A stretch of DNA of 64,000 nt, from NCBI RefSeq assembly GCF_026898135.2, contig NZ_CP114035.2, forward strand, positions 1,653,501 to 1,717,500, written 5' to 3'. The DNA comes from Pseudomonas fortuita. Lineage in GTDB: Bacteria > Pseudomonadota > Gammaproteobacteria > Pseudomonadales > Pseudomonadaceae. The translations under genes and the position numbers were made by a program. Positions 9,443-17,252 of this stretch are shown piece by piece; the first letter of the stretch is position 1, and each line of letters starts with the position of its first letter. Below the pieces are notes generated by a model. It made no database searches, was not told the DNA's origin, and worked only from the letters and a program-made list of their open reading frames with translations.

Positions 9443-10333
9443 ATGGAGCAATTTCGCAATATCGGTATCATCGGCCGCCTTGGCAGCTCGCAGGTGCTCG
9501 ACACCATTCGCCGACTGAAAAAATTCCTCCTCGATCGCCACTTGCATGTGATCCTCGAGGACACCATTGCCGAAGTGCTACCCGGCCATGGCCTGCAAAC
9601 CTCTACCCGCAAGCTGCTGGGCGAGGTCTGCGACCTGGTCATCGTGGTCGGCGGCGACGGCAGCCTGTTGGGCGCCGCCCGCGCCCTGGCCCGGCACAAC
9701 ATTCCGGTGTTGGGCATCAACCGTGGCAATTTGGGCTTCCTCACCGACATCCGCCCTGACGAGCTGGAAGAGAAAGTTGCCGAAGTGCTCGACGGCCACT
9801 ACCTGGTGGAAAACCGCTTCCTGCTGCAGGCCGAGGTGCGTCGCCATCACGAGGCCATTGGCCAGGGTGATGCGCTGAACGACGTGGTGCTGCACCCAGG
9901 CAAGTCCACGCGCATGATCGAGTTCGAAATCTACATCGACGGCCAGTTCGTCTGCAGCCAGAAGGCCGACGGCCTGATCGTCGCCACGCCCACCGGTTCC
10001 ACTGCCTACGCGCTGTCGGCCGGCGGCCCGATCATGCACCCCAAGCTCGACGCCATCGTCATCGTGCCGATGTACCCGCACACCTTGTCGGGCCGGCCGA
10101 TCGTGGTCGACGGCAACAGCGAGCTGAAGATCGTGGTGTCCAAGGACCTGCAGATCTACCCGCAAGTGTCCTGTGACGGCCAGAACCACTTCACCTGCGC
10201 CCCCGGCGACACCATCACGGTGAGCAAGAAGCCGCAGAAGCTGCGCCTGATTCACCCGCTGGACCACAATTACTACGAGGTCTGCCGCACCAAGCTCGGT
10301 TGGGGCAGCCGCCTGGGGAGCAGGGACGACTGA
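9443..10333 (+). CDS. nadK: NAD kinase
   Basis: 296 residues. Phosphorylates NAD+ to NADP+ using ATP or polyphosphate in the cytoplasm. VVGGDGSLLGAAR holds the GGDGS motif (G70-S74), and the downstream PTGSTAYALSAGGPI block is the second family signature. The ATG at 9443 has AGGAG 5-9 bases upstream and gives the standard N-terminus; the longer frame from 9386 is not needed. Its TGA overlaps the ATG of the phosphoesterase gene by one base (TGATG), indicating translational coupling in an operon running on to the rhomboid gene. Confidence 0.95.
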   Translation: MEQFRNIGIIGRLGSSQVLDTIRRLKKFLLDRHLHVILEDTIAEVLPGHGLQTSTRKLLGEVCDLVIVVGGDGSLLGAARALARHNIPVLGINRGNLGFLTDIRPDELEEKVAEVLDGHYLVENRFLLQAEVRRHHEAIGQGDALNDVVLHPGKSTRMIEFEIYIDGQFVCSQKADGLIVATPTGSTAYALSAGGPIMHPKLDAIVIVPMYPHTLSGRPIVVDGNSELKIVVSKDLQIYPQVSCDGQNHFTCAPGDTITVSKKPQKLRLIHPLDHNYYEVCRTKLGWGSRLGSRDD

Positions 10334-11304
10334 TGCTCGATCCGGCGCGAAGTTTCGACATCATCGGTGACGTACACGGCTGTGCACTGACCCTTGAACG
10401 CCTGCTCGACGCCCTCGGTTACAAGCGTGTGGCCGGCGTGTGGCGCCACCCGCGGCGCCTCGCGCTGTTTCTGGGCGATATCGTCGACCGCGGGCCACGC
10501 ATTCGCGAGGCGCTGCACATCGTCCATGATATGGTCGAGGCCGGCCAGGCGTTCTGCATCATGGGCAACCACGAATATAACGCCCTGGGCTGGGTCACCC
10601 CGGCACTGCCCGGCAGCGGCAAGGCCTATGTGCGCGAGCACACGCCACGCCACGCCCGGCTGATTGACGAAACCCTCACCCAGTTCGCCCACCACCCCGG
10701 CGACTGGCACGATTTCGTCAACTGGTTCTACCAGCTGCCGCTGTTCATCGATGCCGGGCGCTTCCGCCTGGTGCACGCCTGCTGGGACCCGCGGTTGATC
10801 GAGCCGCTGCGCCAGCAATACCCCGACGGGCGCATCGATGAACACTTCATCCAGGCCTCGGCAGTCAGTGGCAGTTTTGCCGACACGGTGTGCAACCGCC
10901 TGTTGCGTGGCACCGACATGCGCCTGCCGGACGGCCTGACGCTGACCGGCGGCGACGGCCTGACCCGCGCGTTCTTCCGCACCAAGTTCTGGGAAGAAGA
11001 CCCGCAAACCTATGGCGACATCGTGTTCCAGCCCGATGCCTTGCCCGAGGAGGTAGCCAGTACCCCGCTCAGCCACAGCCAGAAGAACGCTTTGCTGCGC
11101 TATGCCGAAGACGAGCCCTTGCTGTTCGTGGGCCATTACTGGCGCAGCGGCCGCCCAGCGCCGATCCGCGCCAACCTGGCCTGCCTGGACTACAGTGCCG
11201 TGCTCTACGGCAAACTGGCCGCCTACCGGCTGGATGATGAAACCCGCATTGACCCGCACAAGTTCGTCTGGGTCGACGTCGACCGCCCACAGGCCAACCA
11301 ATGA
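10333..11304 (+). CDS. Calcineurin-like metallophosphoesterase
   Basis: 323 residues. Family metal-binding blocks are in order: DIIGDVHG (D13, H15), LGDIVDRG (D49, D52) and IMGNHEYN (N79, H80), with later histidines (for example LVHACWD and VGHYW) completing the site. The pattern is that of PPP-type Ser/Thr phosphatases or bis(5'-nucleosyl)-tetraphosphatases. The actual substrate cannot be read from sequence. Start overlaps the nadK stop and its stop overlaps the rhomboid start (ATGA), so it is the middle gene of a coupled trio. Confidence 0.85.
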   Translation: MLDPARSFDIIGDVHGCALTLERLLDALGYKRVAGVWRHPRRLALFLGDIVDRGPRIREALHIVHDMVEAGQAFCIMGNHEYNALGWVTPALPGSGKAYVREHTPRHARLIDETLTQFAHHPGDWHDFVNWFYQLPLFIDAGRFRLVHACWDPRLIEPLRQQYPDGRIDEHFIQASAVSGSFADTVCNRLLRGTDMRLPDGLTLTGGDGLTRAFFRTKFWEEDPQTYGDIVFQPDALPEEVASTPLSHSQKNALLRYAEDEPLLFVGHYWRSGRPAPIRANLACLDYSAVLYGKLAAYRLDDETRIDPHKFVWVDVDRPQANQ

Positions 11305-12185
11305 ATATTATCGAAGTGATGCGCCTGCCGCTGTCGGTTGACCTCAGCGGCTTCGTCCACCTGCTGCAACGTCTGCAGGTGCCGCACCGGGTCAGCGAGG
11401 AGGGCGATGTCCAAGTGCTCTGGGCCCCCGACACCCTTGCCGAAGACGTGCTGCAACTCTACCAGCGCTACCCCGACGGCAACGCCGACCTCCAGGCGGT
11501 GGAGCAACCTGTGGGAGCGGGGCCTGCGAACGGCCCCACACAACCCTCCCTGGTGCAGCAGGCCAAAGCCTGCAAGATCACCACCCTCACGCTGCTGCTG
11601 TGCTTCATCGTCGCCGGCCTCACCAGCCTGGGCGACAATTTCACCACCATCAGTTGGTTTACCTTCCTCGACTTCCGCGTCCAGGGCGACTACCTGTACT
11701 TCAGCTCGCTGGCGCAAGTCCTGGACCAAGGCCAGTGGTGGCGCCTGGTATCACCCATGCTGCTGCACTTTGGCGTGCTGCACCTGGCCATGAACAGCCT
11801 GTGGTACTGGGAGCTGGGCAAGCGCATCGAGTTGCGCCAGGGCCCGTGGATGCTGCTGGGCCTGACCTTGCTGTTCAGCCTGGTGTCCAACCTGGCCCAG
11901 CACTACACCAGCGGGCCGAGCCTGTTCGGCGGCCTGTCCGGCGTGCTGTACGGCTTGCTCGGGCATATCTGGCTGTACCAGTGGCTGGCGCCCAACCGTC
12001 ACTTCAACCTGCCCAAGGGCGTACTGGTGATGATGCTGGTCTGGCTGGTGGTGTGCCTGACCGGCGTGGTCGGCACCCTGGGCCTTGGCCAGATCGCCAA
12101 CGCTGCCCATGTTGGTGGGTTGCTCATCGGATGCCTGACCGGGCTCTTGGGTGGGGCGCTGGCCCGGCGTAAACTGTCGGCTTGA
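11301..12185 (+). CDS. Rhomboid family intramembrane serine protease (GlpG-like)
   Basis: 294 residues. The first ~65 residues resemble the cytoplasmic domain of GlpG. Six transmembrane helices follow from about residue 93. Active-site residues are present: H156/H161/N165 (HFGVLHLAMN), nucleophile S213 in GGLSG and H270 in NAAHVGG. Such enzymes cleave membrane proteins within the bilayer. The linker between the domains (about residues 68-82, PVGAGPANGPTQP) is encoded by REP-type DNA, a likely insertion. ATGA overlap with the phosphoesterase gene. Confidence 0.9.
   Translation: MNIIEVMRLPLSVDLSGFVHLLQRLQVPHRVSEEGDVQVLWAPDTLAEDVLQLYQRYPDGNADLQAVEQPVGAGPANGPTQPSLVQQAKACKITTLTLLLCFIVAGLTSLGDNFTTISWFTFLDFRVQGDYLYFSSLAQVLDQGQWWRLVSPMLLHFGVLHLAMNSLWYWELGKRIELRQGPWMLLGLTLLFSLVSNLAQHYTSGPSLFGGLSGVLYGLLGHIWLYQWLAPNRHFNLPKGVLVMMLVWLVVCLTGVVGTLGLGQIANAAHVGGLLIGCLTGLLGGALARRKLSA
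11508..11541. repeat. REP-type sequence inside the rhomboid coding region
   Basis: TGTGGGAGCGGGGCCTGCGAACGGCCCCACA matches the outer arm found in the intergenic REPs (TGTGGGAGCGGG) and forms a stem TGTGGG.../...CCCACA with inner GGGGCC/GGCCCC. It stays in frame and encodes a Gly/Pro/Ala linker. Confidence 0.65.
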
Positions 12186-12198
12186 ATCAGGAGACACT

Positions 12199-12459
12199 AT
12201 GTCCACTTTCGCGCAAATGATTGAAAACATCACCCCGGAAATCTACGAAAGCCTGAAACTGGCCGTGGAAATCGGCAAATGGTCGGATGGCCGCAAGCTC
12301 ACGGCCGAGCAGAAAGAGCTGTCGCTGCAGGCGGTCATCGCCTGGGAGATGAAAAACCTGCCCGAAGAGCAGCGCACCGGTTACATGGGCCCGCAGGAAT
12401 GCGCATCGAAGTCTGCGCCGATCGCCAACATTCTGTTCAAGTCGGACTCGGTACATTGA
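12199..12459 (+). CDS. YeaC family (DUF1315) protein
   Basis: 86 residues: MSTFAQMIENITPEIYESLK, then a conserved-type stretch with KWSDGRKLTAEQK and GYMGPQEC. It matches the YeaC/DUF1315 family of small cytoplasmic proteins with no assigned function. The ATG at 12199 is preceded by CAGGAGA, and this is the usual family start; an earlier in-frame ATG at 12151 falls inside the rhomboid gene. It follows the rhomboid gene by 13 bp and overlaps the next gene if that starts at TTG 12456. Confidence 0.85.
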   Translation: MSTFAQMIENITPEIYESLKLAVEIGKWSDGRKLTAEQKELSLQAVIAWEMKNLPEEQRTGYMGPQECASKSAPIANILFKSDSVH

Positions 12460-13286
12460 TCGAACTCGCTCGTGGCTCGTTGAGCAAGATGGCAGTAAGC
12501 CTGCAGGCACCCGTGGTGCAATACAGCTTCCGGCTGGATGACACGCAGGTGCCAGTCAACCCGCTGATCGGCCAGCGCCTGCGCCTGGAATACCTCGGCG
12601 CCATTCACTGCAGCCATTGCGGCAAGCGCACCAAGACCAGTTTCAGCCAGGGTTACTGCTACCCGTGCATGACCAAGCTGGCCCAGTGTGACCTGTGCAT
12701 CATGGCCCCGGAAAAATGCCACTACGATGCCGGCACCTGCCGCGAACCGTCGTGGGGCGAACAATTCTGCATGACCGACCACGTGGTCTACCTGGCCAAC
12801 TCGTCGGGGATCAAGGTCGGCATCACCCGCGCCACCCAGCTGCCCACTCGCTGGCTCGACCAGGGCGCCAGCCAGGCCCTGCCGATCATGCGTGTGGCCA
12901 CCCGTCAGCAATCAGGCCTGGTGGAAGATGTACTGCGCAGCCAGGTGCCAGACCGCACCAACTGGCGCACGCTGCTCAAAGGCGATGCCGAGGTGCTCGA
13001 CCTGCCCGCCATTCGTGAGCAGATCTTCGACGCCTGCGCCGACGGCTTGCGCGAGCTGCACGGGCGCTTTGGCCTGCAGGCGATTCAGCCGCTGCCCGAC
13101 GCCGAAGTAGTGCAGATGAACTACCCGGTCGAGGCCTACCCGAAAAAGATCGTCAGCTTCAACCTCGACAAGGACCCGGTGGCCGAAGGCACGCTGCTGG
13201 GCATCAAGGGCCAGTATCTGATCTTTGACACCGGGGTGATCAATATTCGCAAGTACACGGCCTACCAGTTGGCCGTGCTCCAGTAA
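12456..13286 (+). CDS. DUF2797 zinc-binding protein
   Basis: 276 residues if begun at TTG 12456, which overlaps the YeaC stop (TTGA) and gives the N-terminal G-S-L-x-K-M pattern I associate with this family. The first ATG in frame, at 12489, would give 265 residues but has no ribosome site. Residues about 47-95 contain CSHCGKRT, CYPCM, CDLC and further Cys/His: a zinc-ribbon or treble-clef cluster. VVYLANSSGIKVGITR resembles the GIY-YIG nuclease core. Function is unknown; a nucleic-acid role is inference. Confidence 0.75.
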   Translation: MIELARGSLSKMAVSLQAPVVQYSFRLDDTQVPVNPLIGQRLRLEYLGAIHCSHCGKRTKTSFSQGYCYPCMTKLAQCDLCIMAPEKCHYDAGTCREPSWGEQFCMTDHVVYLANSSGIKVGITRATQLPTRWLDQGASQALPIMRVATRQQSGLVEDVLRSQVPDRTNWRTLLKGDAEVLDLPAIREQIFDACADGLRELHGRFGLQAIQPLPDAEVVQMNYPVEAYPKKIVSFNLDKDPVAEGTLLGIKGQYLIFDTGVINIRKYTAYQLAVLQ

Positions 13287-13299
13287 AAAGGACCTGCAC

Positions 13300-15957
13300 A
13301 TGCGTACCGAACAACCGCAAGTGATCTACCTGAAGGATTACCAGGCGCCCGAGTACCTGATCGACGAGACGCACCTGACTTTCGAGCTGTTCGAGGACCA
13401 CACCCTGGTCCACGCGCAACTGGTCATGCGCCGCAACCCGGCACGCGGTGCCGGCCTGCCGCCTTTGGTGCTAGACGGCCAGCAGCTGGAACTGCTGCGT
13501 GCCTCGCTGGACGACCAGGAACTGCAGTCGGGCGACTACCAGGTCGATGCCGACAGCCTGACCGTCCATCCCAAGGCCGAACGCTTCACCCTCGACACCA
13601 GCGTGAAGATCCACCCTGAGCGCAACACTGCGCTGGAAGGCCTGTACAAGTCCGGCAAGATGTTCTGCACCCAGTGCGAGGCCGAGGGCTTCCGCAAGAT
13701 CACCTACTACCTCGACCGCCCGGACGTGATGAGCACTTTCACCACCACGGTGATCGCCGAGCAGCATCGTTACCCGGTATTGCTGTCGAACGGAAACCCG
13801 ACGGGCAGCGGCCCGGCCGAGGATGGCCGCCACTGGGCAACCTGGGAAGACCCGTTCAAGAAACCGGCTTACCTGTTCGCGCTGGTGGCCGGGGACCTGT
13901 GGTGCGTCGAGGACACGTTTACGCGTCAGTCTGGCCGTGATGTGATGCTGCGCATCTATGTCGAACCCGAAAACCTCGACAAGTGCGACCACGCCATGGT
14001 CAGCCTGAAGAAGTCCATGCGTTGGGACGAAGAAGTCTACGGCCGTGAGTATGACCTGGACATCTTCATGATCGTCGCGGTCAACGACTTCAACATGGGC
14101 GCCATGGAAAACAAGGGCCTGAACATCTTCAACTCCAGCTGTGTGCTGGCCCGTGCCGAAACCGCCACCGATGCCGCGCACCAGCGCGTCGAAGGCGTGG
14201 TCGCCCACGAGTACTTCCACAACTGGTCGGGCAACCGGGTCACCTGCCGTGACTGGTTCCAGCTGTCGCTCAAGGAAGGCTTCACGGTGTTCCGCGATGC
14301 CGAGTTCAGCGCCGACATGAACTCGCGCACGGTCAAGCGCATCGAAGACGTCGCCTACCTGCGCACCCACCAGTTCGCCGAAGACGCTGGCCCCATGGCC
14401 CACCCGGTGCGCCCGGACAGCTTCATCGAAATTTCCAACTTCTACACCCTGACGGTGTACGAGAAGGGCGCCGAAGTGGTGCGCATGGTCCGTACCCTGC
14501 TGGGCGCCGACGGCTTCCGCAAGGGCAGCGACCTGTATTTCGAGCGTCACGATGGCCAAGCGGTGACCACCGATGATTTCATCAAGGCCATGGAAGACGC
14601 CAACGGTGTGGACTTCACCCAGTTCAAGCGCTGGTACAGCCAGGCCGGTACCCCGCGTCTGGACGTGAGCGAAAGCTATGACGCAGTTGCACAAACCTAC
14701 AGCCTGACCTTCCGCCAGAGCTGCCCGCAAACCCCGGACAAGGCCGAAAAGCTTCCGTTCGTGATCCCGGTCGAGCTGGGCCTGCTGGACGCTCAAGGCA
14801 ATGACCTGCCGCTGCGTCTGGCCGGTGAGCCGGCAGCTGGCGGTACCAGCCGTGTGCTGTCGGTGACCGAGGGCGAGCAGACCTTCACCTTCGAGGGTAT
14901 CCAGGCCAAGCCGCTGCCCTCGCTGCTGCGCGGCTTCAGCGCACCGGTGAAGCTCAGCTTCCCCTACAACCGCGACCAGCTGATGTTCCTGATGCAGCAC
15001 GACAGCGACGGTTTCAACCGCTGGGAAGCGGGGCAGCAACTGTCGGTACAGGTGTTGCAGGAGCTGATCGGCCAGCATCAACGCGGCGAAGCCCTGAAAC
15101 TCGACCAGCGCCTGATCACGGCCCTGGGCACCGTGCTGGGTAACGCGTCGCTGGACCCGGCCATGGTTGCCGAAATGCTTTCGTTGCCGGGCGAGGCGTA
15201 CCTCACCGAGATCAGCCAGGTGGCCGACGTGGACGCCATCCACGCAGCCCGCGAGTTCGCCCGCCAGCAGATCGCCGAGCAGCTGTTCGACGCCCTGTGG
15301 GCGCGCTATCAGGCCCACCGTGAAGTGTCGCGCGGCACCGCCTACGTGGCCTCTGCCGAGCACTTCGCCCGCCGTAGCCTGCAGAACATTGCCCTGTCGT
15401 ACCTGATGCAGAGCGGCAAGCCGCAGGTGCTGGAAGCGACCCTGGAACAATTCGATCAGTGCGACAACATGACCGAGCGCCTCACGGCCTTGGCGGTGCT
15501 GGTCAACTCGCCGTTCGAAGCCGAGCGGGCCAAGGCCCTGGAAGCCTTTGCCGAGCACTTCAAGGACAACCCGCTGGTCATGGATCAGTGGTTCAGCGTG
15601 CAGGCGGCCAGCACACTGCCGGGCGGGTTGGCACGGGTCAAGGCGTTGATGCAGCACCCGGCGTTCACCCTGAAAAACCCGAACAAGGTGCGTGCGCTGA
15701 TTGGGGCCTTTGCCGGGCAGAACCTGATCAACTTCCATGCCGCCGATGGTTCGGGCTATCGCTTCCTCGCGGACCTGGTGATCGAGCTGAATGCGCTGAA
15801 CCCGCAGATCGCCTCGCGTCAGCTGGCGCCGCTGACCCGCTGGCGCAAATATGACGATGCGCGTCAGGCGCTGATGAGGGGCGAGCTGGAGCGGATTCTG
15901 GCTTCGGGTGAGCTGTCCAGTGATGTGTATGAAGTGGTGAGCAAGAGCCTGGCTTGA
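13300..15957 (+). CDS. pepN: Aminopeptidase N (M1 family)
   Basis: 885 residues, full length for bacterial PepN. A cytoplasmic zinc metallopeptidase that removes N-terminal residues from peptides. GAMEN exopeptidase motif at 267-271; zinc site HEYFH at 303-307 with E326 18 residues further on, exactly the HExxH-x18-E spacing. The C-terminal half is the helical cap (DUF3458-type). AAAAGGACC precedes the ATG. It lies 13 bp after the DUF2797 gene and is probably the last gene of the run, as a REP pair follows. Confidence 0.95.
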   Translation: MRTEQPQVIYLKDYQAPEYLIDETHLTFELFEDHTLVHAQLVMRRNPARGAGLPPLVLDGQQLELLRASLDDQELQSGDYQVDADSLTVHPKAERFTLDTSVKIHPERNTALEGLYKSGKMFCTQCEAEGFRKITYYLDRPDVMSTFTTTVIAEQHRYPVLLSNGNPTGSGPAEDGRHWATWEDPFKKPAYLFALVAGDLWCVEDTFTRQSGRDVMLRIYVEPENLDKCDHAMVSLKKSMRWDEEVYGREYDLDIFMIVAVNDFNMGAMENKGLNIFNSSCVLARAETATDAAHQRVEGVVAHEYFHNWSGNRVTCRDWFQLSLKEGFTVFRDAEFSADMNSRTVKRIEDVAYLRTHQFAEDAGPMAHPVRPDSFIEISNFYTLTVYEKGAEVVRMVRTLLGADGFRKGSDLYFERHDGQAVTTDDFIKAMEDANGVDFTQFKRWYSQAGTPRLDVSESYDAVAQTYSLTFRQSCPQTPDKAEKLPFVIPVELGLLDAQGNDLPLRLAGEPAAGGTSRVLSVTEGEQTFTFEGIQAKPLPSLLRGFSAPVKLSFPYNRDQLMFLMQHDSDGFNRWEAGQQLSVQVLQELIGQHQRGEALKLDQRLITALGTVLGNASLDPAMVAEMLSLPGEAYLTEISQVADVDAIHAAREFARQQIAEQLFDALWARYQAHREVSRGTAYVASAEHFARRSLQNIALSYLMQSGKPQVLEATLEQFDQCDNMTERLTALAVLVNSPFEAERAKALEAFAEHFKDNPLVMDQWFSVQAASTLPGGLARVKALMQHPAFTLKNPNKVRALIGAFAGQNLINFHAADGSGYRFLADLVIELNALNPQIASRQLAPLTRWRKYDDARQALMRGELERILASGELSSDVYEVVSKSLA

Positions 15958-15973
15958 GTTTTCTGTAGTCAGT

Positions 15974-16077
15974 GCCGGCCTCTTCGCGGGTAAACCCGCC
16001 CCCACAGGTACTTCACCGCTTTCATGGACGGTGTAGCACCTGTGGGAGCGGGTTTACCCGCGAAGCTTTTTGGGCCG
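15974..16077. repeat. REP inverted pair after pepN
   Basis: GGCCTCTTCGCGGGTAAACC and GGTTTACCCGCGAAG face each other, with inner TGTGGGAGCGGG-type arms and about 30 unrelated bases between. Same class as 213-308. Confidence 0.85.
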
Positions 16078-16223
16078 ACAACAAAACATAACACCCCGCC
16101 CGTTGTAATCGCGCAGACATCCCCGCTACGATCCCCTCAAGCTATTGCAGGCCTCTAGATCAGGCTTTTTGCAGTACCTGCAATGCATTGACCCACCAAC
16201 AAGAACACAACAAGGGGGCAGTC

Positions 16224-17252
16224 ATGAGGGAACAGCTACGGGCGCCGGCCAGGCGTGGTGCCTGGCCATTGGCGGCCAGCGCATTGCTGGCACTGGCATT
16301 GGGGGTGTGGGCCGACAGTGCCCAGGCCGCCGCTGCCGACGAATACTCCACCGAATCTGCCAAGGCCAGCCAAAGCCTGCTGATCGGCGCCACCCATGCC
16401 GGCAAGCGCCTGGTGGTGGTGGGGGATCGCGGCCACATTCTGTTCTCCGACGACCAGGGCAATACCTGGACCCAGGCTCGCGTACCCACCCGGCAGTTGC
16501 TCACCGCCGTGTTCTTCCTCGATGACAAGCGCGGCTGGGCGGTCGGCCATGATGCGCAGATCCTCGTCAGCAGCGACGGCGGCGCAACCTGGACCAAGCA
16601 GTTCGAAGACCTCGCCCGTGAAGCACCCTTGCTCGATGTCGCTTTCCTCGATGCGCAGCACGGCTTTGCCGTAGGGGCCTATGGCGCCTTGATGGAAACC
16701 ACCGACGGCGGGCAGCACTGGCAGGACGTGGCCGAGCGCCTGGACAACCCTGACCAGTTACACCTGAACGGTATTGCCCGTGTGCGGGATGCCGGCCTGT
16801 TCATCGTAGGCGAGCAGGGCGGCATGTTCCGCTCCGCCGACAACGGCCAGACCTGGGCCAAGGTGCAGGGCCCCTACGAGGGCTCGCTGTTCGGTGTGAT
16901 CGGCACCGCCCAGTCGCACGCCTTGCTGGCCTACGGCCTGCGCGGCAACCTGTTCCGTTCCACCGATTTTGGTGACAGCTGGCAGCCGATCGAACTCAAG
17001 GTCGCGCGCGGCAACCTCGAATTCGGCCTGGCAAGCGCTACGCTTCTCGATGATGGCACCTTGGTGCTGGTCGGCAACGGCGGCAGTGTGCTGCGCAGTA
17101 CCGATGGCGGCCAGACCTTCAGCGTGTACAACCGCGCCGACCGCATCGCCCTGGCTGGCGTCAGCGGCCTGGCCAATGGCGGCCTGCTGCTGGTGGGGCA
17201 GGGCGGCGTACACCTGGCGGATGCCCAGGGTGCCGAAGGGGTGAGCCGATGA
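16224..17252 (+). CDS. Exported YCF48/BNR-repeat beta-propeller protein
   Basis: 342 residues. Signal peptide about residues 1-33 ending ADSAQA. Then repeated sialidase/BNR-like blades of the form SDDQGNTW, SSDGGATW, TTDGGQHW, SADNGQTW, STDFGDSW and STDGGQTF, each preceded by a G-x-x-G-x-ILxS strand, as in the photosystem assembly factor YCF48. The start at 16224 has GGGGG upstream; the earlier in-frame ATG at 16188 would spoil the signal peptide. Its stop overlaps the start of the MMPL exporter (ATGA). A periplasmic partner of that exporter is the natural reading. Confidence 0.8.
   Translation: MREQLRAPARRGAWPLAASALLALALGVWADSAQAAAADEYSTESAKASQSLLIGATHAGKRLVVVGDRGHILFSDDQGNTWTQARVPTRQLLTAVFFLDDKRGWAVGHDAQILVSSDGGATWTKQFEDLAREAPLLDVAFLDAQHGFAVGAYGALMETTDGGQHWQDVAERLDNPDQLHLNGIARVRDAGLFIVGEQGGMFRSADNGQTWAKVQGPYEGSLFGVIGTAQSHALLAYGLRGNLFRSTDFGDSWQPIELKVARGNLEFGLASATLLDDGTLVLVGNGGSVLRSTDGGQTFSVYNRADRIALAGVSGLANGGLLLVGQGGVHLADAQGAEGVSR

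Noticed and set aside
13471..16005. 844-codon open frame antisense to pepN
   Set aside because: High-GC codon bias leaves long open antisense frames. Its product is Gln/His/Arg-rich with no domain, while pepN on the other strand has every catalytic motif.
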